This document shows, in pieces, positions 1 through 11,244 of a DNA stretch of 64,000 bases (positions within the stretch are counted from its first letter, which is position 1; each line of letters opens with the position of its first letter). The translations under genes and the position numbers were made by a program. The notes beneath the pieces were generated by a model. The model made no database searches and had not been told where the DNA came from. It saw only the letters and a program-made list of their open reading frames with translations. The stretch comes from Maniola hyperantus (lineage: Eukaryota; Arthropoda; Insecta; Lepidoptera; Nymphalidae): NCBI RefSeq assembly GCF_902806685.2, contig NC_048538.1, positions 14,756,001 to 14,820,000 on the forward strand, read 5' to 3'.

Positions 1-190
1 GAAGTAGTGCAGTACTCATTTTTTTATGACTAATAATATTATGTAACCTGCCCAACTAATGGATTTGACATCGAATCCTGTACAATGTACATGCCACGTG
101 TTAATGTCACGTTGATCAACTTTAAAAGTTACACTAACCCTTCAGTAATTATTACTAAAGCCTGCACGAAGCATTTTGCAATATCTTCAG
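1..190. other. Unassigned AT-rich sequence
   Basis: No open frame, RNA gene or recognised repeat seen. Confidence 0.5.
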
Positions 191-412
191 CTTGTTCTAA
201 ATTCTAATCTAGTAAGTATTGGCTAGTTCTAAATTCTAATCTAGTAAATATTGGCTAGTTCGAAATTCTAATCTAGTAAATATTGGCTAGTTCGAAATTC
301 TAACCTATTAAATATTGGCTAGTTCTAAATTCTAATCTAGTAAGTATTGGCTAGTTCGAAATTCTAATCTAGTAAGTATTGGCTAGTTCGAAATTCTAAT
401 CTAGTAAGTATT
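191..412. repeat. 32-bp tandem repeat, seven copies
   Basis: Seven head-to-tail units built on TTCTAATCTAGTAAGTATT with GGCTAGTTCGAAA; the first is 30 bp, the others 32 bp. Units differ at one to four positions (Cga/Tct, aaG/aaA, a CCTATT variant), so the array is fairly young. No coding frame. Confidence 0.95.
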
Positions 413-960
413 GGAGCTTGAAATCATCAGTATTCGCAAGTAGCATTACTTAATGATTTGACACTGATGATTTGCAAAAAGTGATCTCGTACTTCATAGT
501 AAAAAATGAAGCGCCGCCTTGACATAATAATCTCGTTCAAGAATTTATATAATTTACATTATTTAAGGGGAACCCGTTTGTATTGAGCCGGTACTTAGTC
601 AACAAGTTAAACACCACTATAAGAGATAAACGGTGACCTTTACAAGGTCTGACGCGTGTCTCCGTGACATAACACTTGTATAAAAAATATTTAAACACGC
701 TTGCTACCATACAGATGGTTTTATGTTTTATCCTTTTGTGTACTTGTTAATTGTCCAGTGCGATATAGATTACGTTACGTGATCTTAGGTTACGAGCTAT
801 TTTTAGTTTACCAACTGGAAATGCTTACCAACAAAAAATTAGCTCCTGCAGGCTCCTGCCTTTCCGAAAAAAAAATATTGTGAAGAGCTTGTGACTGTTA
901 AAATGTCAATTTAGATTAACGTTATGTACAGCCAATTGGTACTTACTTAAAATAAATTAA
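413..960. other. Unassigned sequence
   Basis: AT-rich DNA without a credible gene. The open frame at 701-883 has no recognisable domain and its composition matches the flanks. Confidence 0.5.
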
Positions 961-1175
961 GTACTTCATCAAAAAATGTACTTTACGGATTTTAGTTTAT
1001 GAATCTCTTCGGCTCAAAAATAGAACTTTTCATAGGTCTTTTTGAAGTGCAATACTAAAGATAAATTACTTCATCAAAAAATGTAGTTTGGAATGTTGGA
1101 TTACGGCATAATATGTTTGTGAATCTCTTCGGCTCAAAAATACAACTTATAGGGTTTTTTGAAGTGCCAATACCA
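961..1175. repeat. Two-copy tandem repeat, about 105 bp period
   Basis: Shared blocks CTTCATCAAAAAATGTA (964 and 1069), GAATCTCTTCGGCTCAAAAA and TTTTTGAAGTGC recur in the same order in both halves, with small indels between them. Not coding. Confidence 0.85.
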
Positions 1176-2050
1176 AAAATATCAAGTCTAATACCTATAT
1201 CAACTCTATCTACTTGCGGTTACACAAAGTAACAAAGCCACCGCTAGATGGCGTTGGACCAAACTCAGCGTATATTGTATTGCGCTAAAGCGATTGTTGC
1301 TGAGCACATGACTAGGGCAGGAAAATCATATGACGTTACTCTGGTTTCCCTTCAAAACGTATAAATCTTTCGCCTTTTACTAAAGATTTCCGTGGAGGGG
1401 AACACTCAAATGAGTCTTTACTATTTTTGCAAGCCTTACTAATAGTAAGGCTAAATAATTAAAATGATTACTCAAATTCTGAGTTTCAGAAATCAGAATT
1501 CGCATCGCAGATACAAATTCTTAAGCATTAAATTAAATAAATACATTATTTTAAATATATTGAATGATAAAATCATTTATTTGATTTATTTATAATCTTA
1601 ATTAATTTGTACTTTGTAGTTTAATAAATAAAAATCACTGTTTTGGTTTAAATTAAAAGTTATAATATATAAAAGATTCAAGATAGAGATTTGATAAATA
1701 ATATAATTGTTGATAACAAGTAACAACTGTTATTTTATGTAGTTATTCAATACTGTAAATTCTAAATCTAAAATAAAAGAATAATCCTGAACTCCTGACT
1801 CACTGACTCATCAACGCTCAATCCAAATCCTTGAACCTAGAAAGCTTACATTTGTTAGACCTTTATAATGTAGACATTAGACATTGAATAAAGCCGATTT
1901 TTTTTAATTTCACGGGATAGAGAATAAAGAGGATTTATAATTTTATTTTCGGCGAACGAAGCTTCGTTCGCGTCCGGGTGATTGCTAATATTGTTATCTA
2001 CGGCATAAAGTTTCTAGTACTATTACTAGTATTAGATCTTTGGTATTAGT
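1176..2050. other. Unassigned AT-rich stretch
   Basis: No gene seen. There are several short A/T runs and a small inverted pair, GCAAGCCTTACTAATAG/CTATTAGTAAGGC-like, around 1430-1452. Confidence 0.5.
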
Positions 2051-2077
2051 AATAAAATGACGTGATTTTTTGTATAG
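2051..2077. repeat. 27-bp inverted repeat, left copy
   Basis: AATAAAATGACGTGATTTTT followed by TGTATAG is the reverse complement of 5852-5878 with one mismatch. The pair brackets the LINE at 2.1-5.6 kb and may be the ends of a DNA element into which the LINE inserted. Confidence 0.7.
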
Positions 2078-2118
2078 CTGCAGTTTATAGGGCTTCTTCT
2101 TCTTCTAGTGCCTCTCCA

Positions 2119-4240
2119 TTACTGAAGGTCAGCAGTCAGTTTTTTAAACTTCTCCCTGTCCATGGCTAGGCGGAATAGTTCTCCGACTGTTTTAATGCCA
2201 GTCCACTCCCTGATGTTACGTAGCCATGACTTCTTTCTTCTTCCCACCCCTCTTTTCCCAGCTATTTTACCCATCATGATTGTCTGCAGCAGGCGGTACC
2301 TATTGTGTCGCAAAATATGGCCCAGGTACGAGATCTTACGCTGCTTGATGGTTTTAACTAACTCGGTCTTTTTCTGCATCCGGGCAAGAACCTCAGCGTT
2401 GGATACTTTAGCCGTCCAGCTTATGCGGAGCATCCTGCGATACGTCCACATTTCGAAGGCTTCGATCTTTTTCCGTAAGTCCTCCACTAGGGTCCATGCC
2501 TCGCAACCATATAGAACTACGGGCCAAATGTAGCATTGCAGGAGTCTGATACGGAGTTTTAGAGAAAGTTGGCGACCACAAAGAACTTTCTTCATCTTCA
2601 TAAATGATGTGCGAGCAATTTCAATGCGAACCCGGATGTCAGTGTCACTTTTCCACGAGTCTGTTAGCCATGACCCAAGATATTTGTATTTGTCAACTCT
2701 CCAAGATGTTATGTCCGATTTGTATTTGTGACGGCAACTGTGGCTTCCTTGAAACAACCATATACTTTGTTTTTGACACATTCATGCTTAACCCCACCCT
2801 ATTACTGCACTCGTTTACTCTATTAACTATTTCTTGTAGGTCTTGTTGTGTGGAGGCTATTAGGACAGTATCGTCAGCATAACGTAGGTTATTAATCACC
2901 TGCCCATTCACAATAATTCCTAATGCGATATCTTCTAGAGCATCTTTGATAACGTGTTCAGAGTATAAGTTAAATAGTAGGGGCGATAGAATGCATCCTT
3001 GTCGCACTCCTTTTTCGATTTTAATGGCGTCTGTTTCTTCACCGTCTACCCTGATTGTTGCAGTTTGCTCCCAATACAGGTTCATGATGATACGTATGTC
3101 TTTAGTGTCTATGCCTATATCTATAAGAAGTTTCATAAGTATCTCGTGTTGAACACGGTCAAAGGCTTTTTCGTAATCGATAAAGCACAAGAACACGTCT
3201 TGTTGCATATCTCTGCATTTCTGAACCAGTACATTGAGCGAAAACTGTGCCTCCCTAGTTCCCATACCGGCTCGAAATCCAAATTGGTTGTCACTTAGTT
3301 GATCTTCACATTTTGTCCTTATACGTTGGTGTATGATCTTCAAAAAGGTTTTTAGCATGTGACTCATGAGACTTATAGTACGGAACTCCTGGCATTTTCT
3401 GGCATTCTTCTTTTTAGGTAGAGTTATAAATGTTGACTTTAGCCAATCTTCGGGAATTTTACCAGTACTATAGATATAGTTATAGTACTGTACAAGTATG
3501 GAGATATTTTCTGGTTCTAATAGTTTCAGAATCTCTACATTCACATTATCTGGACCAGTAGCCTTTCCTGTTTTTGCACTCTTTAGTGCCCACAACACTT
3601 CAGATTTTAAAATGTCAGGTCCATCCGCTTCACTCACGCTATTTGTTAACCTACGGGTGTTGTCACTATACAGCTCTCTAATGTATTGCTCCCAATGGCA
3701 TTTCTTAGTTGTAGCGTCCCTAATAATGTTACCCTGATTATCTTCTAAAAGTGAATGCTGGCGCTTTTTGTGAATACCTGCCATATCTTTGACTTCTTTA
3801 TGGAGACTGAACAAATCATGCTTCTTCATGAGAGCTTCTATGTGATCGCAACGCTGTTCGTACCACTCCTTCCGAGCCCAGCGCGATTCACGGCGTATTC
3901 TCTTATCCAAGGCTTTATATTTAGCTATATCTGTAGACTTATACAGGCGCCGCTCTTCTATTAGTTCTATAATTCTGTCAGTCATCCAATTTTCCTTTTT
4001 AATAATCTTCGATGCTTTTAATATAGTTTTATTTATATCTGAAACTTTCTCCTTGAGACTATCCCAAATTTCTTCTTTATTCAAGCCAAGTTGCTGTCTT
4101 TTTTCGACTGCCCACTCGTTAATCTGTGTATGTACAAGTCCTTTGATGTTCAAATTTTTTTTTAATTTATTTATGTCTACCTTGGTGTTACGCTTTTTGG
4201 GCCTATAATATTTTAGATTACATGCTAAGTCGATGATCAC
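2119..4240 (-). pseudogene. LINE reverse transcriptase, frameshifted
   Basis: Two overlapping frames make up the polymerase. Frame one (4240-2693) has ATGPDNVNVEILK, FIDYEKAFDRVQH (first catalytic Asp), GVRQGCILSPLLFNLY and LRYADDTVLIA with the YADD catalytic pair. Frame two (2781-2119) carries the thumb and tail: KYLGSWLTDSWKSDTDI, PVVLYGCEAWTL and ISYLGHILRHNRYRL. A frameshift near 2700-2780 separates them, so no intact product is made. A host copy is ruled out by the retrotransposon motifs. Confidence 0.9.
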
Positions 4241-4534
4241 AGGGTTGTGGTCAGATCCTATATCTGCACCTGGGTAGGTCTTAGCTGTAGCAATGCAGTT
4301 CTTAAACCTGATGTTGATTAAAACATAATCTATTTGGTTACGTACTATGTTATTAGCAGTGTGAGCTGGTGATGTCCAGGTATAAAGCCTCTTGGTGGCA
4401 TTTGAAATAATGTGTTTGTTATGACTAAACTCTTTTCTTGACAGAATTGCACTAACAAGTCTCCACGCTCATTTCGATCCCCAAGACCAAATTTTCCGAC
4501 GATTCCGGGTACCTCGCCTTTGCCGATTTTTGCA

Positions 4535-5059
4535 TTAAAATCCCCTAGAATAATATTGATTTTTTGTGAGTGCTAATAGTTGATGTATTTCGTCATAGAA
4601 ATTTTCTATCTCAGTCATCGGCTTATCCGCGATTGGTGCATAAACTTGAATAATATTCAAGGGTCTTGGTATTGTTTTAAGTTGTAACATCATTGCACGA
4701 TTAGAGAGCGGGATAAAGTTGGATATAGAAGAGTCTATGCGTTTGTCGATCATAATAGCAACACCATATGTTTCCGTGGACGCATCAGCTCCAGAATAGT
4801 ACATTATCTTATCATTATTCGCTACGTCATGTTTTCCTGAATCACTCCACTTAACCTCACTTAAACCCAAAATCGAAACACCTAGTCGTTCCATTTCCAT
4901 AGCTACATTTATTACTTTTTCTGGTCTTCTTAATCCTCTTACATTCCATGTGCCAATTTTCATTTTCTTTTTAAGTTTCCCCCCGGAGATTCTTAGCACC
5001 CCTGTCCCATTTAAGGGACGCCGGGAACTCGGGGCCATACCATTTCTTCCTTCTTCCAT
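4535..5059 (-). pseudogene. LINE endonuclease domain (APE type), broken at its 3' side
   Basis: The open frame begins MEEGRNGMAPSS at 5059. MKIGTWNVRGLRRPEK is the start of an AP-endonuclease-like fold (the Asn of TWN contributes to metal binding), followed by LGLSEVKWSDSG with the catalytic Glu, and IIQVYAPIADKP. The domain should carry a GDFNAK-type motif; here the frame is lost near 4535-4560 where the DNA still encodes an ILGDFNAKIGKGEV-like string. About 300 bp of further frameshifted endonuclease lie at 4240-4535. It nicks target DNA for reverse transcription in intact elements. Confidence 0.85.
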
Positions 5060-5574
5060 ATGAACTGACTAACTAGGGAAATTAATGTCGGTGGTATCCC
5101 GTTGCCTTCCAACATCGCAGCTTGCCGCCGTTTACACCCAAGGGGTTACGCCTGCGCAAGTACTGGATCCCAAGCCCTACCTGACCCCACGTCATCAGCC
5201 TCAGAACCCTACTGAAAGCTACTGCTGCCTAGTTTCAGGTTGCAATTTACGCTCTGCAACTGAGCGTGCCTCTTCCGCCAAATGCTACCGTTCCGATTAA
5301 CTAAATCTCCGCTAACACCGCCGTTAAGGTCTTCACCTGTAACCCTAGGCAGGGGACCGCGATATACCCCGCAGTACTGGGTCCCCCTCTGAACTTCGCC
5401 ACCACCTGAGCCGGCCTACTAACTCACGTGATGCCCACCCCCGCGACGTGGACGTGCCAGAGAGGAGTCGCCCAAGTGAAACACAGAGAAGATAACTCTG
5501 TCCTTCCTTGTGCCGGGCTAACGGTCTTGTGTGGCCCAAGACCGAGGGCATATAGGGCTAGAGAGAATAATTTA

Positions 5575-5850
5575 AAAAATCATGATTTTTATAACAATTA
5601 ATTATTAACGTAACGCTGTACCAAAAGCGATTAATGACGTCACTAGGGCGTAAACGACCAATATTTTTCAATTTTTAACATAAAACGTATTTTCCAGCAG
5701 AAATTACTTTATAAAAATTTAAAAAATTTGTCGTTTACGGATTGTGACGTCATTATTCACCTTCCGTACAGCGTGACGTTCATGTTAAAAAAAAGTGTTT
5801 TTTTTTTTAATTATTCTCTTTAATAATAAATTCTAGCCTCATAAAATACC
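5575..5850. repeat. Hairpin-forming AT-rich segment, probable MITE part
   Basis: AACGTAACGCTGTAC near 5607 and GTACAGCGTGACGTT near 5767 are inverted partners with internal GTGACGTCAT/ATGACGTCAC blocks. This looks like a short inverted-repeat element lying between the LINE 5' end and the right 27-bp repeat. Confidence 0.55.
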
Positions 5851-5851
5851 G

Positions 5852-5878
5852 CTATACAAAAAATCACATCATTTTATT
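5852..5878. repeat. 27-bp inverted repeat, right copy
   Basis: CTATACAAAAAATCACATCA followed by TTTTATT; complement of 2051-2077 except one base. Confidence 0.7.
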
Positions 5879-6918
5879 CTACAGTCCAAGATCCTATTCT
5901 ATTGTATTCTATTGTATTCTTATAATTTTAGATAAATCTTTGTAATAGGTATCTATAGATTTGACCGTGGACTTATCACGCTTGATGTATAGACTCGGGA
6001 CCTTATTAAGTTGACAGTCCCATTAATATTCTAGTTAATGCAACATCGGAGCGAGACCAATAATTATTAATCTATGTGCGACATATTAATTAAACATTCA
6101 CGGAACGCCACCAAGCTATGAGCAGTCGGTCGGTCCTTTGGGATTAGCTTATTATAATAATTAAATAAATAATTCATCCAGTTTATTTGGAACTTCTTCT
6201 GGTATCTATACAAATGTTAGCGGTATTGCTTTGCCTAGAGTTGAATTTAAAAAAAGAATTAAGGGCAGATGTAAAATGGCGGCAAGAAAGGTGGCAGCTA
6301 TTGATTCGAAGCAGGAAAGATTGGAATTTGTAATTATGTCTTGAAGAAGTTAATATCTTAGAACTAAGGTCGAAGTTTATTAAGCGTTTTATTTAATATA
6401 CATAGGAACCCCATTACATTAACTTAAAATTTTGAATAATAACCTCATTTTAACTCAACATTGTTCTTATCCGACTATTTGACATTTTATTCTGATTTGA
6501 CATATTTCACTACCAGACACATTTTTACATTATTTTTACACAATAAAATATGTACGAGTAATATTATCAGAACTTTGTACACGATGCTAGGTCTAACATA
6601 ACAATATATTGCATGCTGATAGGCAGAATTTGGCTGTACGTTTTTGTTTTTGTAACATCTCAACTGCTTACCCATATTCGCAATAAAGAAATTTGTATTT
6701 GTATTTGTTGTATAGTTAGAATAAAGTCAGTTCTTATAAGTTGAGATTATTTTTATTACTATATAATAATGAAAAATTTGGGGACCCCCACTTTTTTGGA
6801 TGTAACATCTGTCGGATCACTTTTATTCGTATAAAATGTAGCCTATGTCACCCGGACCATAATAACGAATCGACTGACACCTCATTCATTAAAATCGGCC
6901 CAGTAGATTAGCCGCTAC
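5879..6918. other. Unassigned stretch
   Basis: AT-rich, with short polyadenylation-like motifs and no frame resembling a known protein. The minus frame at 6487-6675 is unsupported. Confidence 0.5.
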
Positions 6919-7071
6919 TAATATAAGTCCCGCAAATTGCTAATGCGCGTGGCCGCCAGCACTAGACTGAAGTTTCGAGATGATGGTATATTTTTATTTC
7001 GGCTGACGTCAAGTCATTTCGATGTTAATGAGACATGGTTCCAGCGCAATAGCAATTTGCGGGACTTATAG
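6919..7071 (+). mobile_element. MITE with AAGTCCCGCAAATTGC ends, copy 1
   Basis: Ends are TATAAGTCCCGCAAATTGC and GCAATTTGCGGGACTTATA, inverted repeats flanking a body that contains GACTGAAGTTTCGAGATGATGG. The same element recurs at 10581-10750, 29104-29283 and 47831-47999. It is non-coding and short, so a non-autonomous DNA transposon. This copy has lost part of the CCATTTTAGTGACGTCA segment present in the others. Confidence 0.88.
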
Positions 7072-7075
7072 TGAC

Positions 7076-7169
7076 AAAGGATTTCAAGAGACGAGAAAAT
7101 TAGCAAACATTAACTAATACACTAGTATTAGTTAATGTTTGCTAATTTTCTCGTCTCTTGAAATCCTTT
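7076..7169. repeat. Perfect 45-bp hairpin with 4-nt loop
   Basis: Arms 7076-7120 and 7125-7169 are exact reverse complements, loop ACTA. It starts four bases after the end of the MITE at 6919-7071. Confidence 0.97.
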
Positions 7170-8119
7170 GGACGTTACATCATACCGCAAGGCGCGAACA
7201 CATTACGCGTTTTGCTGTAGACTCCTCTAGTGTCTTACATTTGACTTCCATATGCGAATGACAATGTGCCGTAATAAGTTATATGAACAGAAAAGGCCAC
7301 GTGACTCACGCCAGAGCGGAAGGTCAGGCCAGTTGAAAGTTTTCCCTAATATGGTGCTCGACAGCCTCATCGCTGGTAAACAAGCTTTTAAGGACCGGAA
7401 TCATAATACTATAGATAAATACTCGTACATGCCTTCAAGCAAAAGGAACTCTGTCCTTGTACATGCGCAGTGGGAGATTCATCGATCTATTTCGTCGTCG
7501 TCGTCATTATCAACTGATATGATAGTTGTCCAGTGCTGGATATAAGTCTCTTGTAGCGACTTAAACACGCCACGGTCTATCTTTATCGATCTTAGATATG
7601 TTACCATCAAATGAGGCGAATAAGTCCAAAGGCCCTAGTGCCCTATTAACTGCGCGTGAAGTCGTTTAGTATGGACGGGAAAGGGACATTATGAAACTTT
7701 AAACGTGAAATTTTGCTTTCATTGATGATCAAAGTACCTAAGTAAGTTTATAATAACCAAGCTCTCTAAAGATAGATTTAAAAAAAAAGTTTATAATGGC
7801 CGCCTGTCATATAACTGGAGCTTAGTGATCTATAATTTGCCGGAATTTCCAGGTCCTTCAGACTTTTATTGAACTTACCTCTAAGCAAAACTGATTAAGA
7901 CTTCTTTTTGACCTTTTGGACCTCCCAACATAGCTTTCGCTTCGCGTTGTGTGGTTGGTTGCCTTAAGGCGATCGATGTCACCTTCATCCCAAGGGAATC
8001 GTGTTTTACGCCAGTTATATCTGACCTTATTTACCTATCTCGTTTGAAGTCGCCTTTAATACAGTTATTTATCGTTCTATACATACTATGCTTTATATTT
8101 TTTTATCGCTGGAAAATGC
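7170..8119. other. Unassigned stretch
   Basis: No recognised gene. The frame at 7252-7545 (97 codons) has no domain and a Ser run from a TCG microsatellite (about 7492-7507). Confidence 0.5.
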
Positions 8120-8370
8120 GTTTACGCATCCCCCCTCCCCCCTTCGAGGGACACGCGGAGTCCGGAGAACCTTCCCCCTGCCAGGTCATTAGCCATACCC
8201 AATAATATCCCCGAAGAGAAATTATTAGCCATGTTACCGGGGTGCACCGGCCCGAATACTGCTCTTCCCCTCGGACGTACCCAAAAGGGACCAGCAGCAC
8301 CCAGGCACACTGGGAGGCTACCTGGCTGGCACGCCACTATGCTATTGTGTGGCACTGGTCATCCTTGGCG
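8120..8370. other. GC-rich island of unknown origin
   Basis: A block with much higher GC than its flanks (TCCCCCCTCCCCCC, CACCGGCCCGAATACTGC, GGCACGCCAC). Several frames are open by virtue of composition. I do not recognise a protein; it may be a 3' or 5' end of an old retroelement. Confidence 0.4.
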
Positions 8371-8927
8371 CTACAACCTAGAGTTTTCACCCTTAGTTCA
8401 ATTTCAATTTTCATTTATTGCATTTCCATAAACTACATCACATTAAGTATGTACAAAGTATTATGGATACCCAGTTTGGGTGTCGCAATTTGGTCCTTAG
8501 ACCTTAGTAGGGAGACCGATATTATTATTTATTTTTATGTTCGTCGTTTAGGAAATCATTTACGGCATAGTAGCCCTTTTCTAATAAAAAGTTTTTTAAT
8601 ATTTTGTTGAATTTATTTTCATTGTTTATGTTACGAATTTTGTCCATGTTCCTTTGTCCATGAGGTCATTATTCCAATTTTTCATGCTCGACTGTCTTAT
8701 TATGCTTACAATTTTACCACAGTCCTCGTGGGCTCAGGCTTTTTATTTTTCCTATACTCCCATCTTCTGGTAGCCTGGTACCAATATGAGAATTGAGAAA
8801 TGTGCTTAGGTATTGAATAACCTTGTCTCACGGCTGAAATTAATAAAATCAATCCCTATCTATACTTAATCTGTCAATAGATAAATTGATTATTATTTAT
8901 TTCGACCGTTATTATATTAATCCATAC
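8371..8927. other. Unassigned stretch
   Basis: Nothing recognised. Confidence 0.4.
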
Positions 8928-9110
8928 TAATACTTACCTATTATAAATGCGAAAGTGTGTCTGTTTGTCTGTCGGCTAGCTTTTCACGGCCCAACAGTTA
9001 AACCGATTTTTATGAAATTCGGTACAGAATTAGCCGGGGAAGGACATAGGAATTAAGCTTCAGGTTCATTGTAAATCGCCACAGTGACCAAAATAACTGT
9101 CTATAAGGTC
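8928..9110 (+). mobile_element. Helitron-like repeat H2, 5' part
   Basis: Starts TATAAATGCGAAAGTGTGTC with (TCTG)n and continues TTTTCACGGCCCAACAG, CCGATTTTTATGAAATTCGG and CCGGGGAAGGACATAGG. The same order is seen at 37940-38138 and 39088-39309. The 3' CTAG end is missing. Confidence 0.75.
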
Positions 9111-9420
9111 ATCCGATTCCGAGTTATTAAAAATGTGATTCTAATAAAATGTTTGTGGTTTTTGGCGAACATCCAATACCTACACAAAACTAGATGCTCT
9201 GTCCATATGACTCAGTGCCATTGACCGCTTTATAACATACAATTATTATATTTAAAAACATTACCTGCTTCATAAAAATATTATGTAATCATATCGAATA
9301 TTGAGTGACACTTTAAAAACATAACATACAATTTTAGGGTTCCTACAATCGAAAGACAAAACATTAATGACAATTTTATAATTTGTTTTCATAATGAGAT
9401 CATTATAATGTATGAATTCG
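9111..9420. other. Unassigned stretch
   Basis: No feature seen. Confidence 0.4.
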
Positions 9421-9545
9421 TCATCATCATCATGATCAACCCATCGCCAGCTCACTACAGAGCACGGGTCTCCTCTCAGAATGAGAAGGGGTTTATGTAG
9501 GGGGCATTGTCTACGACGCGACGCTGGCCAAGTGCGGATTGGCAG
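9421..9545 (-). mobile_element. SINE/LINE tail fragment with (CAT)n
   Basis: CATCATCATCATGATCAACCC, then AGAGCACGGGTCTCCTCTCA: the inverted form of the SINE tail seen at 54140-54216. Confidence 0.7.
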
Positions 9546-10580
9546 ATACATAATATAGATTAGTAATAATAATTTGTTAAGAGAATTTCCAGGGCACTCG
9601 AAATATTATTTTGTAATTAAAGCAATAATGAAAACAATAAAGCATATTTATTATTATTATATATTTTGTCAAAAATGTATGTTTTTTTTTACAAATAACA
9701 ATGTCGCTTTACCTACTCAGCGATCTGCCTTACTAGGCATCAAGAGAATACAGATTGACTAATTTATTAATTTCGGCCGTAAGACAATACGTGTTTGATA
9801 ATAAGTTTATTATCAAAGTTGCGGTTCGCTCGTGGTTTCAGCATGATATTGGAAGGTAGCCAGACAGATTCGAGAGAGTCCCAACTCCCAAGCCTGTGCG
9901 CAATGGAAATGTAGGAGAATATGACAAAGAGACCACTTTATAAAAGCTAATAATAAACTGAGACAGAAATATAAAGGTCGAAAAATTGGTGGAAATAGAT
10001 GTGTTTGGCGTGAGAGCAGCTCTAATGAGGACGTTCACCGTTGCTTGTGGGAGTAAGAGTAAAAACGCACTATGGATTCGACGCGCGACAAAAAGTTGTG
10101 TAATTAGCCTAGGGCGCAACGCATCCATCTGAGTAGATAGAATGAAGCTGAGGTGAAGTGCAGTGCCATTTTTTGATAATAACTCAATTACTTTTGCATA
10201 AGGTTGAAATTGGTATAATGCTAACAAAACACATAACAAACACGAAGCGGCGCGGGTCGTGTATTTGAGTTGCCGGTACTATTCGATGTACATATTTATA
10301 AGTAAATATGAGACTGAGTTTGAGTTATGATCTAAAAACGTTGCTCCTCGGCTCCGCTCCCTTGCCGTAGGTATGGGTTGCGCCTGATAAGATATTACAC
10401 ACAGATTGGCACAGAGATAAGAAGGAGTCCTCCTACTAATCATTGGGTTCACATGGACCTTGAGAAGTCTCCTTATCTTAGAGAACATACGTCTATGGTG
10501 GTTCGATTTTAGTCTTGAAGTCGAACTATAAAACCGCATTAATGAGACGAGGCCTAATTTCATTCACTGCAGTTACACAC
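9546..10580. other. Unassigned stretch
   Basis: Two minus-strand open frames (9838-10239, 10279-10563) show no recognisable domain; I see no gene here. Confidence 0.4.
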
Positions 10581-10750
10581 TACAAGTCCCGCAAATTGCT
10601 AATGCGCGTGGCTGCCATTTTAGTGACGTCAGCACTAGACTGAAGTTTCGAGCTGATGGTATATTTTGATTTCGGCTGACGTCAAAATGGCGTCATTTTG
10701 ATGTTAATGAGACATGGTTCCAGGGCAATAGCAATTTGCGGGACTTATAC
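10581..10750 (+). mobile_element. MITE with AAGTCCCGCAAATTGC ends, copy 2
   Basis: Full-length copy with the GCCATTTTAGTGACGTCAGC block, ending GCAATTTGCGGGACTTATAC. Confidence 0.9.
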
Positions 10751-11244
10751 CGGAAAATATCAAATTGGCAAATTATCCTATCTCATCTCATCAAAATGAT
10801 CTTATCTAAAGAGACCGCGACAAAAAGTCGTGAATCAGAATAGACCCTTCTCTGATCTTTATCTACAGTTCTACACTAAAGCTGTATTTTCAGAAGATAA
10901 CTCGTCAGCTGGCACTTCCTGTAGTAGTAGGTGCCAAATGATGGGTTCGTGACAATAAGTCGGCAAACTTTTATTTATTGTGAAAAAAATAACACTGAAA
11001 ATTGAGATTATCACAACCGGAAACTTAGACTTGGAAATTGTTTTATTTGAACTGACCAAACTCTTGCTAGTGCATTAATCCTGTAAACTTTTTGCGATAT
11101 TTAGAAGTATCATAGCAAGTCAAAGGCATATTATATTCATATTTTGTCTTTCATTTATTGAGGTGTGACTGTGGAGATACCTATTTTATTTGGGTCGATA
11201 AATATTTTTCGTCGTCGTCCTTGTCGTCGTCATTTTAACCGAAA
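10751..11244. other. Unassigned stretch
   Basis: No gene or known repeat recognised. A short (GTC)n run lies near 11211-11231. Confidence 0.4.

Larger units (their letters stand above)
2095..5570 (-). mobile_element. Broken RTE/BovB-type non-LTR retrotransposon
   Basis: Read on the - strand it carries an endonuclease, then a reverse transcriptase and a C-terminal region, ending near 2100 in a (GAA)n tail. About 500 bp upstream of the endonuclease ATG (5060-5570) is GC-richer and probably its 5' region. Lepidopteran copies of this type are often annotated as endonuclease-reverse transcriptase or craniofacial development protein 2-like. Assignment to RTE/BovB is from domain layout and recognition; a related APE-type clade is possible. 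Frameshifts make it inactive. Confidence 0.85.

Noticed and set aside
191..412. CRISPR array
   Set aside because: Units are contiguous 32-bp tandem copies without spacers, in a eukaryotic genome.
5345..5551. Small gene on the - strand
   Set aside because: Part of the GC-rich 5' region of the RTE-type LINE; no domain.
8103..8610. Four overlapping open frames near 8.1-8.6 kb
   Set aside because: No recognisable protein in any frame; composition of the GC-rich island explains them.
9838..10563. Two minus-strand genes of 133 and 94 codons
   Set aside because: No domain, no splice or polyadenylation context, composition like the flanks.
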